Origin: Vigna angularis
Lineage: Eukaryota; Streptophyta; Magnoliopsida; Fabales; Fabaceae
NCBI RefSeq assembly: GCF_016808095.1
Contig: NC_068971.1
Span: forward strand, 47,428,131 to 47,492,130
Direction of reading: 5' to 3'
Length of the DNA: 64,000 nt
A program made the translations under genes and the position numbers. Every line of letters starts with the position of its first letter. Position 1 is the stretch's first letter. Below the pieces are notes generated by a model. That model did no database searches, was not told the origin of the DNA, and saw only the letters and a program-made list of their open reading frames with translations. Of this stretch, positions 17,567 through 29,236 are shown piece by piece.

Positions 17567-17837
17567 GGCCCTGTTCTTTTGAGTGGATTTGAGATGATGG
17601 ATTTGAGGGGATTTGAAGATAATTTTTTTTGTCGTTTATTTGAGTGAATTTGAAGGTAAATAAAAGTGAATTTGGAAATAATTTTTTTTAATTTGTCATG
17701 TCAATATAATTCTATACTAATTCTCACAAATTTTATTTCCAAATTCTCTCTCATTTACCTCCAAATTCACTCAAATAAACGACAAAAAAAATTATCTTCA
17801 AATCCATCATCTCAAATCCATTCAAAAGAACAGGGCC
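17567..17837. mobile_element. MITE with roughly 100-bp terminal inverted repeats
   Basis: The 271-bp element begins GGCCCTGTTCTTTTGA and ends with its reverse complement apart from scattered mismatches. Nearly the whole length folds back on itself, the two arms being similar over about 95-100 bp. A 3-bp direct repeat, TGA, flanks it (17564-17566 and 17838-17840). A 3-bp TSD is typical of PIF/Harbinger-derived Tourist-like MITEs, although their usual target is TAA or TTA. It has no coding capacity. Confidence 0.85.
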
Positions 17838-17874
17838 TGAAAGTGTTAGTGTTGTTTTTATACAATTATCCTCA

Positions 17875-18050
17875 AAGAATCCATGGTGGAGGAATCGATT
17901 TTGGAGAAGGGAACCGATTCATTAGTTGAGAATCAATTATGAAATGCATGCATGATGAAGGGAACTGATTTTGTTGGTTGGTAACCGATTTTTGGGGCAC
18001 ACACGTGGTAGAGAAATCGGTTCTAGTTTGCAGGGAACTGATTTTTTCCC
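17875..18050. repeat. Degenerate repeats of a GAAYYGATT-type motif
   Basis: Seven variants of GAA(C/T)(C/T)GATT, or its complement, occur at 15-45 bp spacing (AATCGATT, AACCGATT, AATCAATT, AACTGATT, AATCGGTT). No convincing gene overlaps them. This may be an old tandem array or a cluster of protein-binding sites. Confidence 0.4.
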
Positions 18051-18405
18051 TTTGAAAACTTGATCTATCCTTTGATGAATCTCATTGGTGTTTGTCTCAT
18101 GTTTCAGGAATAAGTGGATAAACCATGCCCCACTCAAAATTACTTAACGGATATCATTATTTTATTTATTTTTGTTTCATTTTCCACATAAAAGCTACTC
18201 ACAGAAAAGATTTTCTTTTGAAATCCAGCAATTAAGAATTGAGAGTGCAATTCAACTTCTCTTTTTATACGAACAAATCCCGAAAGTAGTACTAATTAAT
18301 TATTTATGATAGAATAATTAAGAGAGAATAACATAAAATGAAGTAAACTGCTCCAAAATAATTTTAATAATAATATAATTTGGTTCTATATTAATTTTAA
18401 ATATA

Positions 18406-18655
18406 AAAATAAAATTATAATTTTATATTTTAATATATTAAAAATTTTATTTATAACATTTATCAAACCATTCACAAATTTTCATAATTTTTTTTATCTT
18501 TTCACTTTAATCTCTAAATCTCTTAAAATAAAATTATAATTTTATATTTTAATATATTAAAAATTTTATTTATAACATTTATCAAACCATTCACAAATTT
18601 TCATAATTTTTTTTATCTTTTCACTTTAATCTCTAAATCTCTTAAAATAAAATTA
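18406..18655. repeat. Two-copy direct tandem repeat, 119-bp period
   Basis: An AT-rich unit of 119 bp is present twice in a row, almost without mismatch, and the start of a third copy follows. The near-identity points to a recent local duplication. Confidence 0.85.
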
Positions 18656-18795
18656 AGAAACTATATTTTTAAATTCAAATTTTATCTGGTCAATTCCCTT
18701 CAAATTCATCGAAGGAAACAAAAGCATTAGTTATATACGAAATCACGAAGTTCATTATACTGTGTACGCAATCGATTATAAAACAACAGTACTAA

Positions 18796-19321
18796 GGATG
18801 GCAAAAAAATCTGCGCACGCGGATATCCGCGGATAAAATCCATGACAGATAATTGATACTCGCGGATATTTACTACTCGTAACCCGCGGATAGCGGATAT
18901 TTTAATATCCGCTTATAAACGAGTTGAGTGCGGATATTATACTATCCGTACCCGCGGATACCCGCTACCCGCAAAAAATAAAAATAAAAATTTAATTTAT
19001 ATTTTATTAAGTTAAATTTAATTAAAATTAACATTAATTTATATTTTACAAAATTAAATTTAATTAAAATTGAATTTAAATTTATATTTAATTTATATTA
19101 TATTATATTTTATATATTTTTTGTAATTCTATTTAAATTATTTTAATAATTTATTAAAATATATTTTTTTAAAATATTTGCGAATATTCGCAGATTTTAA
19201 AATACCCGCGGATATTTTTTAAGCGGATATCCGTGTGGATAGCGGATCGGGTAGCGGTGGATTTTTTTTGTCAGGATTGCGGGTAAGCACTATCTGTGCC
19301 CGACCCGACCTGTTGCCATCC
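18796..19321. mobile_element. Non-autonomous hAT-like element with GCGGATAT subterminal repeats
   Basis: The ends carry the inverted repeat GGATGGCAA / TTGCCATCC. Both subterminal regions are packed with variants of GCGGATAT and ACCCGC in both orientations, while the middle is plain AT-rich DNA. Dense subterminal motifs are typical of hAT transposons, where they bind transposase. I could not find a clean 8-bp target duplication, so the exact ends and the superfamily are tentative. Confidence 0.6.
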
Positions 19322-19899
19322 CTAGACACTAGTCTGAATGTTGTGTTGGTATAGTTTTCTTCCATTAAAAAAAATAAAAACAAGGTTAATTGTTTTTACT
19401 AAAAGAAATATTAAGAAGATAGTTTGAAAAAAATAAAACTTGGGATAAAAAAAAGAAGGTAATAATTGGTTGGGGAATGTGGTAAGGTTGAAAGTGATTG
19501 CAGAGTGAAAAAAGAAGAAACAGCATATATGAAGGAGAGGAGAAATATTAAAACCATTGCAATCAAACATCCCCATCCACATCTTCATTCAAAGATTAAA
19601 AACACTGCCACGTCATCGATCCGACCCTCCTTCTCAGATCAAGATCCAACCATTCCATCACCACCCCTTCCGCGATTCTCAGCCGTTCCTATTTGTCACA
19701 TTGAAAAAACAAAGAAGCCTTTTGCTTTTTTATTATTTATTATATTTATTAAATTTATTATCTTCCTTCAAATCAGATCCTTTTGCTGGAACAAGACAGT
19801 TGTGTGAAAACTCTGAAAGCATAAACTTCAGTTCCTAAAGGTACTGTTGGAATCCGAGGTTCCAAACCCTCAATCAAACAAACTCTGCAACTAACTTTA
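19322..19899. other. Upstream region and 5' leader of the HMGA-like gene
   Basis: AT-rich up to about 19560, then pyrimidine-rich leader-like sequence. Open frames at 19466-19838 are overlapping and lack domain signals. The transcription start cannot be placed from sequence. Confidence 0.4.
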
Positions 19900-20657
19900 A
19901 TGGCTTCTGGAGACTTCATTAATAAATCCCTCTCACTTCCTCCATACCCCGAGGTAAGTAGCTTCTAACCACTTAGCATTAATCTCTTTCTTTTCTAATA
20001 ATAAAGTTACCTTGTCAAATTTCCTACCCCGTAATTCTTCAAAAATTACCCTTTCATTTTTCAATCTTCTGCTCATAATTAGGGTTAATCCCACCGTACT
20101 ATTTTCGAATTTGGATTATTTTCTTTGTAAAGGAACAAAGTTAGGAAGACTGTTTGAATTTTTTATTTCAGATGATTTTGGAGGCAGTTGAGGCACTGAA
20201 TGACGGGAATGGTTCGAATAAAACATCAATTTCGAAGTACATAGAATCTAGGTACGGTGTGTTGCCTCCGGGCCACAAGGTACTGCTGAATGTACACCTT
20301 GCAAAAATGAGGGACACTGGGGTGCTTGACTTTTGGAAGAATAACTACACCAAGTGTGACCCAAACGCGCCGCCGCGGCGTGGCCGTGGCAGGCCACCTA
20401 AGCCCAAGGAACTTCTGCCTCCGGACACTGTCCTGTCACCGCCCAGGCCCAGGGGCCGCCCCCCAAAGGGCCCAAGTGACATGCAAAGGCCACCCAAAGC
20501 CACCGCTGGGAGTGGCAGACCCAGAGGCCGGCCTAGGAAGATGGCGCGGCCAGCCGGAGGATTTGGGGAACCATCGGCTTCCTCGTTGAAGCCCAGCGCA
20601 AGGCCCAGAGGAAGGCCTCCGAAAGTGAAGCCCGGATTGATAGAAAATAATGCTTAG
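19900..20657 (+). CDS. HMGA / HMG-Y-related AT-hook protein with linker-histone domain
   Basis: This is a nuclear architectural protein that binds AT-rich DNA in the minor groove. Exon 1 (19900-19953) encodes 18 aa ending LPPYPE. The 218-bp GT-AG intron is followed by exon 2 (20172-20657), which begins MILEAVEALN, for 179 aa in all. Residues about 13-80 form the H1/H5 globular winged-helix domain (SISKYIESRYG...LLNVHLAKMRDTG). Four AT-hooks follow with core RGRP or PRGRP at about residues 88-95, 110-117, 134-141 and 162-169, separated by Pro/Lys-rich linkers. This matches plant HMGA proteins (one H1/H5 domain plus four AT-hooks). The hook region is much more GC-rich than its surroundings. The ATG at 19900 is chosen because exon 1 supplies the conserved PPYPEMI junction. 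Confidence 0.93.
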
Positions 20658-21600
20658 TAGTGTAGTAATATTAAAGCCCAGAAGGGTTGCATGGATAGGG
20701 ATGTGTTGTTTCTGCAAAAAGTGGAACTGAATAACTGTTGTGTGTTGAGTAGAGGCTTTTGTGTGTACAACTGTGTAGTTATTGAGACTTTGTTGGATGT
20801 ACATTGTAATTGTGAAAATAGGACAATTAATGGGTAGACTTAATGGAATCAATCTCTAAAATTCTTCGTGTGAAGAGTTTGTATGTCATTCGTTTTAAAC
20901 TGATTCTTGTCTAAACCTTGTTTTGTTTTGAAATAAGTAGTTATAGTGCGCTTAATTGATACTGTGAAATTTTACAGAAGACTGTCTTAACCTAAAACAC
21001 TTTACTACTATACTAGAATGTTTGAATGCGACAAAGTCATACCACACATCCTTTGCTTTGATGTTAATATTTTGATTTAGACTTGAGAGTTAGGCTCTGA
21101 AGTTGAAAGTTGAAATGGAATTTTGGGTCATGAATCTTTGTCAGTGGCTTAGATTTGATTGTTGCAGTGATTGAGTCAATGTTTTGATGGTTGAAAATGA
21201 TTGGATCCTTTGTTGAAAAGATCAACACCAAGCAAATTTGAGAGTTGAGTAGCACATGAACCTCCTAAATCCTGTTGCATGTCGTTTTTACGTCAGAAGG
21301 AGTTTATGGTAGTTGAACTATAATAAGAATGATAAAGATTTTGATATTTTTTTTCCTGTGTTTTATATTCTGCATTTGTTTTTATTACATTTCCATCTTA
21401 CTACACCCCAGGTCTCTTTTTCCTCCCGTTTTCTTTGCTGTTATGACTCTTTTTTTTTCTATATAGAGATAACGAAATGAACTGATCTTTTGTGAATTAT
21501 TGGAACTCGTTTTTTGTGCGTATTGTCCAAATTCGCATTTACACATTCTCAAAATCATCTGTGAGTGGAAGCCAGGTGTTAGTGAAAATCAGAAAGTGAA
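20658..21600. other. HMGA 3' region and intergenic DNA
   Basis: The 3' UTR of the HMGA-like gene probably runs to about 20850. Beyond it I see no gene. Confidence 0.45.
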
Positions 21601-21639
21601 AGACAAGTATGAGCAGTTGAATAGACGATCGGTTTTGAA

Positions 21640-23610
21640 TGTGATGTAAAACTTAAACTTTCAAATTTCGTGCCTTTCAAATTCCGTGCCACTTTTTTCT
21701 GCATGCACCCTTCATCTTCAACCTTCTCAACCTTTCATTTTTTCCTCCTTCTCTCTACAATCTTCTTCTCTCTACAAAATCTTACCATTTTCTTCTTCTG
21801 ATCATCATTTAGGCAGCGCCTGAGTCCTCCTGGTGTCAAGAGCTTCACTTTGCACTGATCAAGTTGTTGGTTTGATTGGTAAGTTCATTCCTCTCGCAGC
21901 ACTGTTGCTTTTTTGGCACATGCAAACTCAGTTTTTGTTTGCATGAGACTATCATTTTTCTTCTATGAAATTCTGATAGCAATTCTGGTCTTTTATTTTG
22001 GTCTAGTTTCGTAATCGGTGAACTCTAAGGATAGAAGAATTTGTAGTGGTGAGCCATTATTCTGCAAGCGTGAGCGTTCGGCTGAGTTAAGAGGTAAGGG
22101 AAGCTTATATAATTTGATTAAGATTATTAGTTCTGAATGGTTGTATGTTTGTTTGATTATTTGATGAATATGAAGTATTGGTGTTAGTGCATGTTTGTTT
22201 ATAGGAGTAGATGATTTATAATTGAGGTAAACTGGGTTGATATAGGGTTTGATCTTCAATCTGCAGCTTTCTGCGTAATCCTATGTTTGACACTGAAAGT
22301 CATTATTGATCGTTCGATTTTCCTTTGAGCATTCAGTCTGAATTAGATTCCTCTTCTGTAGAGAATTTCAGTTAATGACCAATCGATTTTGTATTATTAT
22401 ACATGTAAATAAGCGTTCGGTCTACGTATAGTTTCTCATTTGTACTTCTTTAATCAGCTTAGTTAAGATATTCAATAATACCTAAATTCTTAAATATTAT
22501 ATTTATCCTTTGTTGAAAATAAGTCATATGTATTTGTAATTAGAATATATTCCTTCATTGTATAATCTCAGTAGGCTTATGATGAGTCTTGTCTCGTATG
22601 GACCGTTCGGTCCTATTCTGTGGATAAGTGAAAGACCGCTCGGTCTTACACTAAGTGTTCGGTTAGATTAGTTTAAGAGGTATTCTCTCGTTCGATCTTG
22701 CTTCTAAGATGGGATATTGTTTTCTTGGATTGGTATGACTAAGTTGATGATTAATTATGATGATATTTATTTAAAGATATGATGGATGAGGAATGTAATG
22801 TGAAGTATGATGGTATTTAAAATATGATATGAATGGAATAGTATGGCTATGAAAGAGTATTCCAGGGAGGAATATCTCAGGAATTGTTATGGAATGGTAA
22901 AGTATGAATGTGGTCATGCTAAGGTGGCGTTTATCCTGATATTCTGTGATTACTCATTCTCAAGTAGAGAGGAGTAAATCATGTGTGAGAATGGCAGAAG
23001 GTCCTAGTCCATAAGGTTAAGATGGGCGAAGTATAATGGACTAACCTCGGGTGGCAGCTGTTAAGGGCATCCCAGCTACTACATCATCCGGGTGCACAAA
23101 CGTCATAGCTACACATAATTCATACAGTCCGGACAGTCATAGTCAAGTGCTCAGTCGTTGCATGCATTGATGTATGATTATGATTCGTTGTTGTTTGATT
23201 GAATCATGGAATTATATGTTTTATTGAATTAATTAAATTACATAAGCTTACCCTATTTGTTGTCTTGTCTGTATTGTCCGTTCGGTCGTCATTCATGTTG
23301 TAATGATCATCCTATGGATGTGAGCAGAAGGGAAATAGTGTTTGCTGGAAGAACCCTTGGAAGAAGTGGAGGTTAAGGCTGAACCTTAAGACCGTTCGAC
23401 AATTAGAGATTTTCATTTTGTATAATCGTTCGGTATAAGCATAGTTTTGGAAACATTCGGTCTAGTTCTTCTTTATGTAAAGTTTTAAATGCTATGGTAT
23501 TTTTGTAAGGTCGTTCGGCCATAATCGTACCTTCTTTTTCTTGCAGAACTAAACTGTAATATTATTAATATGTGATTATTCTATGATATGTTTTTGAGAT
23601 ATTACACACA
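21640..23610 (+). mobile_element. Degenerate LTR-like remnant of the GTTCGG-rich retrotransposon family
   Basis: It has the layout of the LTRs at 27897 and 34127. There is a pyrimidine-rich leader, then a splice-donor-like AGAGGTAAGGGAAGCT at about 22090, then scattered GTTCGGTC/GTTCGGCC motifs (22075-23515). Near 23325 is a GGATGTGAGCAGAAGG segment comparable to GGATGGGAGCAGATG in the young LTRs, and the end is an ATTACA-type terminus near 23606. No internal coding region is attached and I could not confirm a target duplication, so the boundaries are approximate. It is probably an old solo LTR. Confidence 0.55.
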
Positions 23611-25067
23611 TGCTATGCTATGATATGAGTAAATAATAATTTTTTTAATTAGATACAAGAACATAGATAAATATGTACAGTTTATCTCCAATTCCATAGT
23701 GTCAATATATATTTGTTCTCATTTGTTCCATTTAAATTGGTACAATATCTATAATATATTAAATGACCTAATATATTAAATTGGTAGAGTATTCATGAAT
23801 TTAAGTTCAAAAATTAAAATATTTATGTATAACTTTTAATTAGTTTAATGTTTTTTAAATTTCATTCAATATATAATATTTATCGGTTTATAATAAAATA
23901 TATTCATAAGTAAATATTTGAAATATTTTTAAATTTGAATATTTATTTATTTTTTATTTATTTAAAAATTCTTTTTAAGTCATTAACTTTGTTTCATTAT
24001 TGTTTGGAAAATCTACATATGATTGTGAAATTTTCGTTAATTATAAAATGTTTTATATGATTTTATTGAATCGTTATTTGGTATTTTAAATAAAAATTTA
24101 TACTATTATAATTTCTTTATAAGTATTTGATATTAAAGAGATAAAAATATGTCTTTTTGATATTGAATATTTAATAATATTATATTTTATTTGATGTAAT
24201 TTTTATTTTTATTTATAAAAAATATTATTTGATTTTAAAATAAAAAATGAACATGAGCATAAATATAATGATATACCAAAAAATATTGTACTATTTAAGT
24301 ATAGGATAAAAATGAGGATAAACTTTTACTCTCGAGATGGGTATTGAAATAATAAAATTCATTTTTACCTTGTTTTGTTTCGATCCTTAAATGCTATGTT
24401 TGATTTCCATATATGTTAGGTGTCAGTTTCACAAAATTAGTTTTATGTATTTTTTTTAAAATTATAAGATAAATTATATTTATTAAGTAATCTAAATTTT
24501 ATTTTCTTAAATGGATTAGTCTAAATTTATTTATTATAATCTCAAATTCATACATGTTACAAACATGTTCATGAAGTTAGTATAGGTTTAAAAACATTTT
24601 CAAGTGTTAGTCAAATTATAATTAATAAGAAGTTTTATAAACTAAAAATCTAAATTTAAAACATTTTAAAGTGTGAATAAAAAAACACCAACTAATAAAG
24701 TAAGAGAATAATAAAATAATTAACATGTGTGAAGTGTTATACAATCAACCGAAAAAGATTTTATAAATTATATACCTGTTATGTTTTGTGGAAAGGAATT
24801 TACTCAATCTTAATGCATCATTATAGTTCATATGAGACATGAATAAGAAATAACATAAGCATGACCTTTGAATTTACTCAATACACATGTATTTGTATAA
24901 TCAAAAGTCATAGTTTTATAAGTATTCGTGCATACGTGTTATAGATACTTATTAATGAATTATTAATGAATTGCATGATAGTTGGTGATTCCATGAAGTT
25001 AATTTAATTAATATAAATTGTTATAATTACCCTATTTATTTTATAAGAAGAAGTGAAAGTGTCGTGT

Positions 25068-25100
<33 letters not shown>

Positions 25101-25582
25101 AAAATTTTAATACTTCAATTTTTTTAAAATGTTAAATTTTGAATTACTTTGGAGACTTTAAAAATATAGTATAGGTATACGATTGTATTTGATATCTTAA
25201 ACTTTGATGCTTATATTACTAATTTGGTATATTTGCATAAGGTGTTACAACATGCATTTTATATAATTTTAAAATAAATTGTTTACCGGTTTAAATCTTA
25301 CTACATCTAATCTCATTAAAAAAAAAGGAAAGTAGTAATTCATATTTTCACAAAGAGTCTAATTTGTTGATTGGAAATTAATCCTTACAAAATATTTGGA
25401 GAGATATTTATCATAACATCGAGAATTTCGGATCTGTTTCATCAAAACTTATAAAAAAGCTTCTTATATATTGATTTATAAGAATTCCAATGAATCGAAC
25501 TAACAACAAATCGGTGATTTTTTTTTATTATTTCAATTTACTTTAACTAAATGCATGTTTGATGAACTAATAATCTAGCTAT
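23611..25582. other. Very AT-rich intergenic DNA with a TA/TG microsatellite
   Basis: No gene signals. A (TA)n(TG)n microsatellite lies at 25068-25100. Confidence 0.55.
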
Positions 25583-26626
25583 TTTTTTATTGGTTTAAAC
25601 CCTTTTTTGTCCTCATATTTGTTGGTAAATCTCAAGTGGGTCATCGCTTTTTAAACTGCCAAAATTGGGTTCATATATTTGTAAAATTGAGCCAATTTTG
25701 TCCCTTCCGTTAAGTTTTGATAAACAACATTAAGAGATGTTGAGCTATCATTTTTCTAAAATGGCGTGATATTGTGTATTAAATTGAATGTATTATGTGT
25801 TAATTCCACATCAGAAATTTCCATTCACAAAAAAAAATTATCCCACCCATTAACTTTATCTTCTCCATAGAAACCCTAGCTGTCGTTAGCCATGCCCGCC
25901 ACCATCCTCGCCCAAACCACCACCGTGCTACATAACCATTGTAAGACCCGTATTTTGGATGATAGGGGACATGGTGGGGACATGGTGGCCACCCACCTCT
26001 TTGACTATTGGGAGTGCATTATTGGAGGTGCAATTACGGGGAAGCTTAGCAAGGGAGGGAATTCATTTTTGGTGGGCATGTGAGAAAGAAAGAGAGAGAG
26101 AACAGCCAAGGGAGGAAACCTTCCTTCCTTCCTTCCATTTCCAGCCGTCCGAAGAGCACCCATGGAAACTGTACCAACTTCAGAAGGGCTGAGAGGTAGA
26201 TCTGGGTTGGGCATCTGGTGAGGGTGGAGTTCTTCCAGCAAGATCGGAAGAGAAAGTGGAGAGCTGATGAATTTGCTAGGAGATCTAGAGCTGCATGTAT
26301 AGGAGGAGATAGATCCCAAAGCTTGCAAGGAAGTCTTCAAGAGGTAAGGGGAGTTTGATTTATTTCATTAATTGTTGGTATAATCTGTATTTTGATGCAA
26401 ATTTGGGAAGAAGGGGTTGAAAATGGGGTTTTCTGGGTTTCTCTGGAAAATGTGCGATTCTGCAGAATTCTGCAGAATGCGCGTTCGTCCAATTTTGATG
26501 AGTCAAAATTGGACGTTCGTCCCAACAGTGCTCGACCAATTAGTGGTCGGCCTAACGTTCGTCCAATTCTGGTGAAATTGGACGTTCGTCCAAATTGCTC
26601 TGTGGTGAACGTTCGGTTCTAAACGA

Positions 26627-27325
26627 ACGTCCTTGTAGTGAGCGTTCGTCCTTGTAGTGAGCGTTCGTCCTTGTAGTGAGCGTTCGTCCTTGTAGTGAGC
26701 GTTCGTCCTTGTAGTGAGCGTTCGTCCTTGTAGTGAGCGTTCGTCCTTGGTGTAGTGAGCGTTCGTCCTTGGCGTAGTGAGCGTTCGTCCTTGGCGTAGT
26801 GAGCGTTCGTCCTTGGCGTAGTGAGCGTTCGTCCTTGGCGTAGTGAGCGTTCGTCCTTGGCGTAGTGAGCGTTCGTCCTTGTAGTGAGCGTTCGTCCTTG
26901 TAGTGAGCGTTCGTCCTTGTAGTGAGCGTTCGTCCTTGTAGTGAGCGTTCGTCCTTGTAGTGAGCGTTCGTCCTTGTTGTGAGCGTTCGTCCTTGGTGTA
27001 GTGAGCGTTCGTCCTTGGCGTAGTGAGCGTTCGTCCTTGGCGTAGTGAGCGTTCGTCCTTGGCGTAGTGAGCGTTCGTCCTTGGCGTAGTGAGCGTTCGT
27101 CCTTGGCGTTGTGAGCGTTCGTCCTTGGTATTGTGAGCGTTCGTCCTTGGCCTAGTGAGCGTTCGTCCTTGGCGTAGTGAGCGTTCATCCTTGGCGTAGT
27201 GAGTGTTCGTCCTTGGCGTTGTGAGCGTTCGTCCTTGGTATTGTGAGCGTTCGTCCTTGGTGTTGTGAGCGTTCGTCCTTGGTGTTGTGAGCGTTCGGCC
27301 TTGGTTTGTGAGCGTTCGGCCTGTG
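26627..27325 (+). repeat. CGTTCGTCC minisatellite array, 19- and 22-bp units
   Basis: More than 30 consecutive copies of GAGCGTTCGTCCTTG are followed by either TAGT (19-bp unit) or GCGTAGT and variants (22-bp unit). A block of five 19-mers, a GGTGTAGT variant and a run of 22-mers is repeated with a spacing of about 246 bp (variant units near 26736 and 26982), so the array has a higher-order structure. It is extremely CpG-dense. The minus strand is open for 189 codons purely because of the repeat. Confidence 0.95.
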
Positions 27326-27455
27326 ATGAAGATTGATTTCAGAACGTTCGTTCAGACAGCATCAGAGTTGGAAATAGCGTTCGGCAATAATGCATAATTC
27401 GTGGGTGTATTTTGAAGTAATTATTGAGAATTGTTGGTTATTTCCTTGATCCAAT

Positions 27456-27644
27456 ATTGGTTTAGTTATACATATTATTGAGAATATGTATGACTTCGTG
27501 ATTGAGCACGTTTATTCTATTGGTTTAGTTATACATATTATTGAGAATATGTATGACTTCGTGATTGAGCACGTTTATTCTATTGGTTTAGTTATACATA
27601 TTATTGGGAATATGTATGACTTCGTGATTGAGCACGTTTATTCT
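27456..27644 (+). repeat. Three tandem copies of a 63-bp unit
   Basis: Units start at 27456, 27519 and 27582 and are almost identical. They lie in the solo LTR, downstream of the CGTTCG array. Confidence 0.9.
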
Positions 27645-28002
27645 GTTAGAGGTGGTACATACACTATGTTATTTACTTATAACTTTGTCTGTCTTTTGAG
27701 CATTTTTGCTAGTCTCACGCGTGAGACTGAGATTCGAGTGTCACCTTCTTCTGCGCGAGGAGGTGAATGTCTCGCCCAATGACTTCGGCTCGTGTTGAGT
27801 ATAGTGCATCGTTACGCGTAGTATCGATGTTTTTACTCGTTAGTCCTTGAGGAGTCGGGGAGATAGGTCTGAAGTCGCGATGGATGACGGCTCGGGTGTA
27901 AGGACCGTATATTAGAAAAGAAAATTTGGTGGAGGTGGGCCCCATGTGGGCAGCTGAGCATGTGAAGTGGTGGGAGCATCCTTTGATGTTTGGCATGGTA
28001 GG

Positions 28003-28133
28003 GAAGAGCTTCACGGGACAAGTTGAAGAGCTTCACGGGACAAGTTGAAGAGCTTCACGGGACAAGTTGAAGAGCTTCACGGGACAAGTTGAAGAGCTTC
28101 ACGGGACAAGTTGAAGAGCTTCACGGGACAACT
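28003..28133 (+). repeat. Six tandem copies of a 22-bp unit in the LTR
   Basis: GAAGAGCTTCACGGGACAAGTT is repeated six times at a 22-bp period, the last copy ending in a variant. The same array with the same copy number occurs in the 3' LTR at 34233-34363. That agrees with recent reverse transcription from one template. Confidence 0.93.
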
Positions 28134-29201
28134 GTTGAAGAGGTGGGGGAGAAATTTTATATGGGCAGCAGGCTTAAGAGTCTCACCACCTGGAAGCATG
28201 CTGGACGCTGTTGTGCATGGAACGCTTCTCCTCTTTGCTGGCTGCACCTTGCGTGAACCGTGAGCAAGGTGATGATCAACTTCTCCTTACAGCCGTGACA
28301 GTCTGAGCTTGGGTGTGGCAGCTGCTGCTTGCTTCATAAGGAAGGAACATAAAGGAATGAGCAAGAAGAGAGGTTGGAAGGAGGAAAAGCCGAGATGAAG
28401 GAAGAGAGTTTGAAAGTTGCTGGGAGAGAAGAAGTGAAGAACTTTGGAGTTGGAAGGAGATCCAGACGCTTGTATTTCTAGGATCAAGATTGCTAGGATG
28501 TCTTCAAGAGGTAAGGGGAGCTAGATATTTTGCGTTTTGATTGTTGAATTATACTATGTTTGGTGCAAATCTGAGAATTTTGGGAGTGAAAATGGGTTTC
28601 TGCGTTTTCTGGAAAAACCTGTGATTCTGCATAATCTGCAGAATCGCGTTCGTCCAATTTGGTCTCAAATTGAACGTTCGTCCAACTTGACGAATTGAAC
28701 GTTCGTCCCGCCAAATTATCTGAGCGTTCGTCTAGTTTTTGAGGACGCTCGTCCAGCTTGACCTTGTGAACGTTCGGTATTTTCTGAACGTTCGATTTTT
28801 ATATGTATTTTGATGAGCGTTCGTCCGAAACGGCGACGTTCGTCCACGTTGTTGAGTGAGAGTTCGTGCATAAGAGTGTAGTGTTCGTTCATGCGTTAGA
28901 ATTATTTATACGTTCGTCCTCGGTTCAGCGCGTTCGTCCAAAGTGTTCGGATTAGTGTTCGTCCAAGGGTTCGGCTTAGCGTTCGTCTCGTCTTAGCGTT
29001 CGTCCCGTAGCGTTCGTCCTTCCTTTGAGCGCTCGTCCAAACGAGTGTTGTTTTCGATTCTGAGCGTTCGGCCTTTTTGTAAAATGACGTTCGTCCGTTT
29101 AGAGCCACATTGGACGTTCGTCCAAATGCCTAAGAACGTTCGTCCAGACGTTGAACGTTCGTTTTTATGGAATGAAAATAAGATGACTGAGAGTGGTGTC
29201 T

Positions 29202-29236
29202 GGTAATCGTTTACAACACCCCTGTAAACGATTACC
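29202..29236. other. Perfect 14-bp inverted repeat in the LTR
   Basis: GGTAATCGTTTACA, a 7-nt spacer (ACACCCC), then the exact reverse complement TGTAAACGATTACC. It is present identically in the 3' LTR (35432-35466). It lies between two blocks of CGTTCGTCC motifs and could form a hairpin in RNA or a cruciform or dimer-binding site in DNA. Confidence 0.9.

Noticed and set aside
20436..20852. 138-aa open frame opposite the HMGA exon
   Set aside because: It is the complement of the GC-rich AT-hook coding sequence and has no independent support.
26619..27188. 189-aa open frame on the minus strand
   Set aside because: It is an artefact of the 19- and 22-bp CGTTCG array: repeated units without stops give a repetitive peptide with no domain.
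26627..27325. CRISPR-like regular repeats
   Set aside because: The units are directly adjacent with no unique spacers, in a plant LTR.
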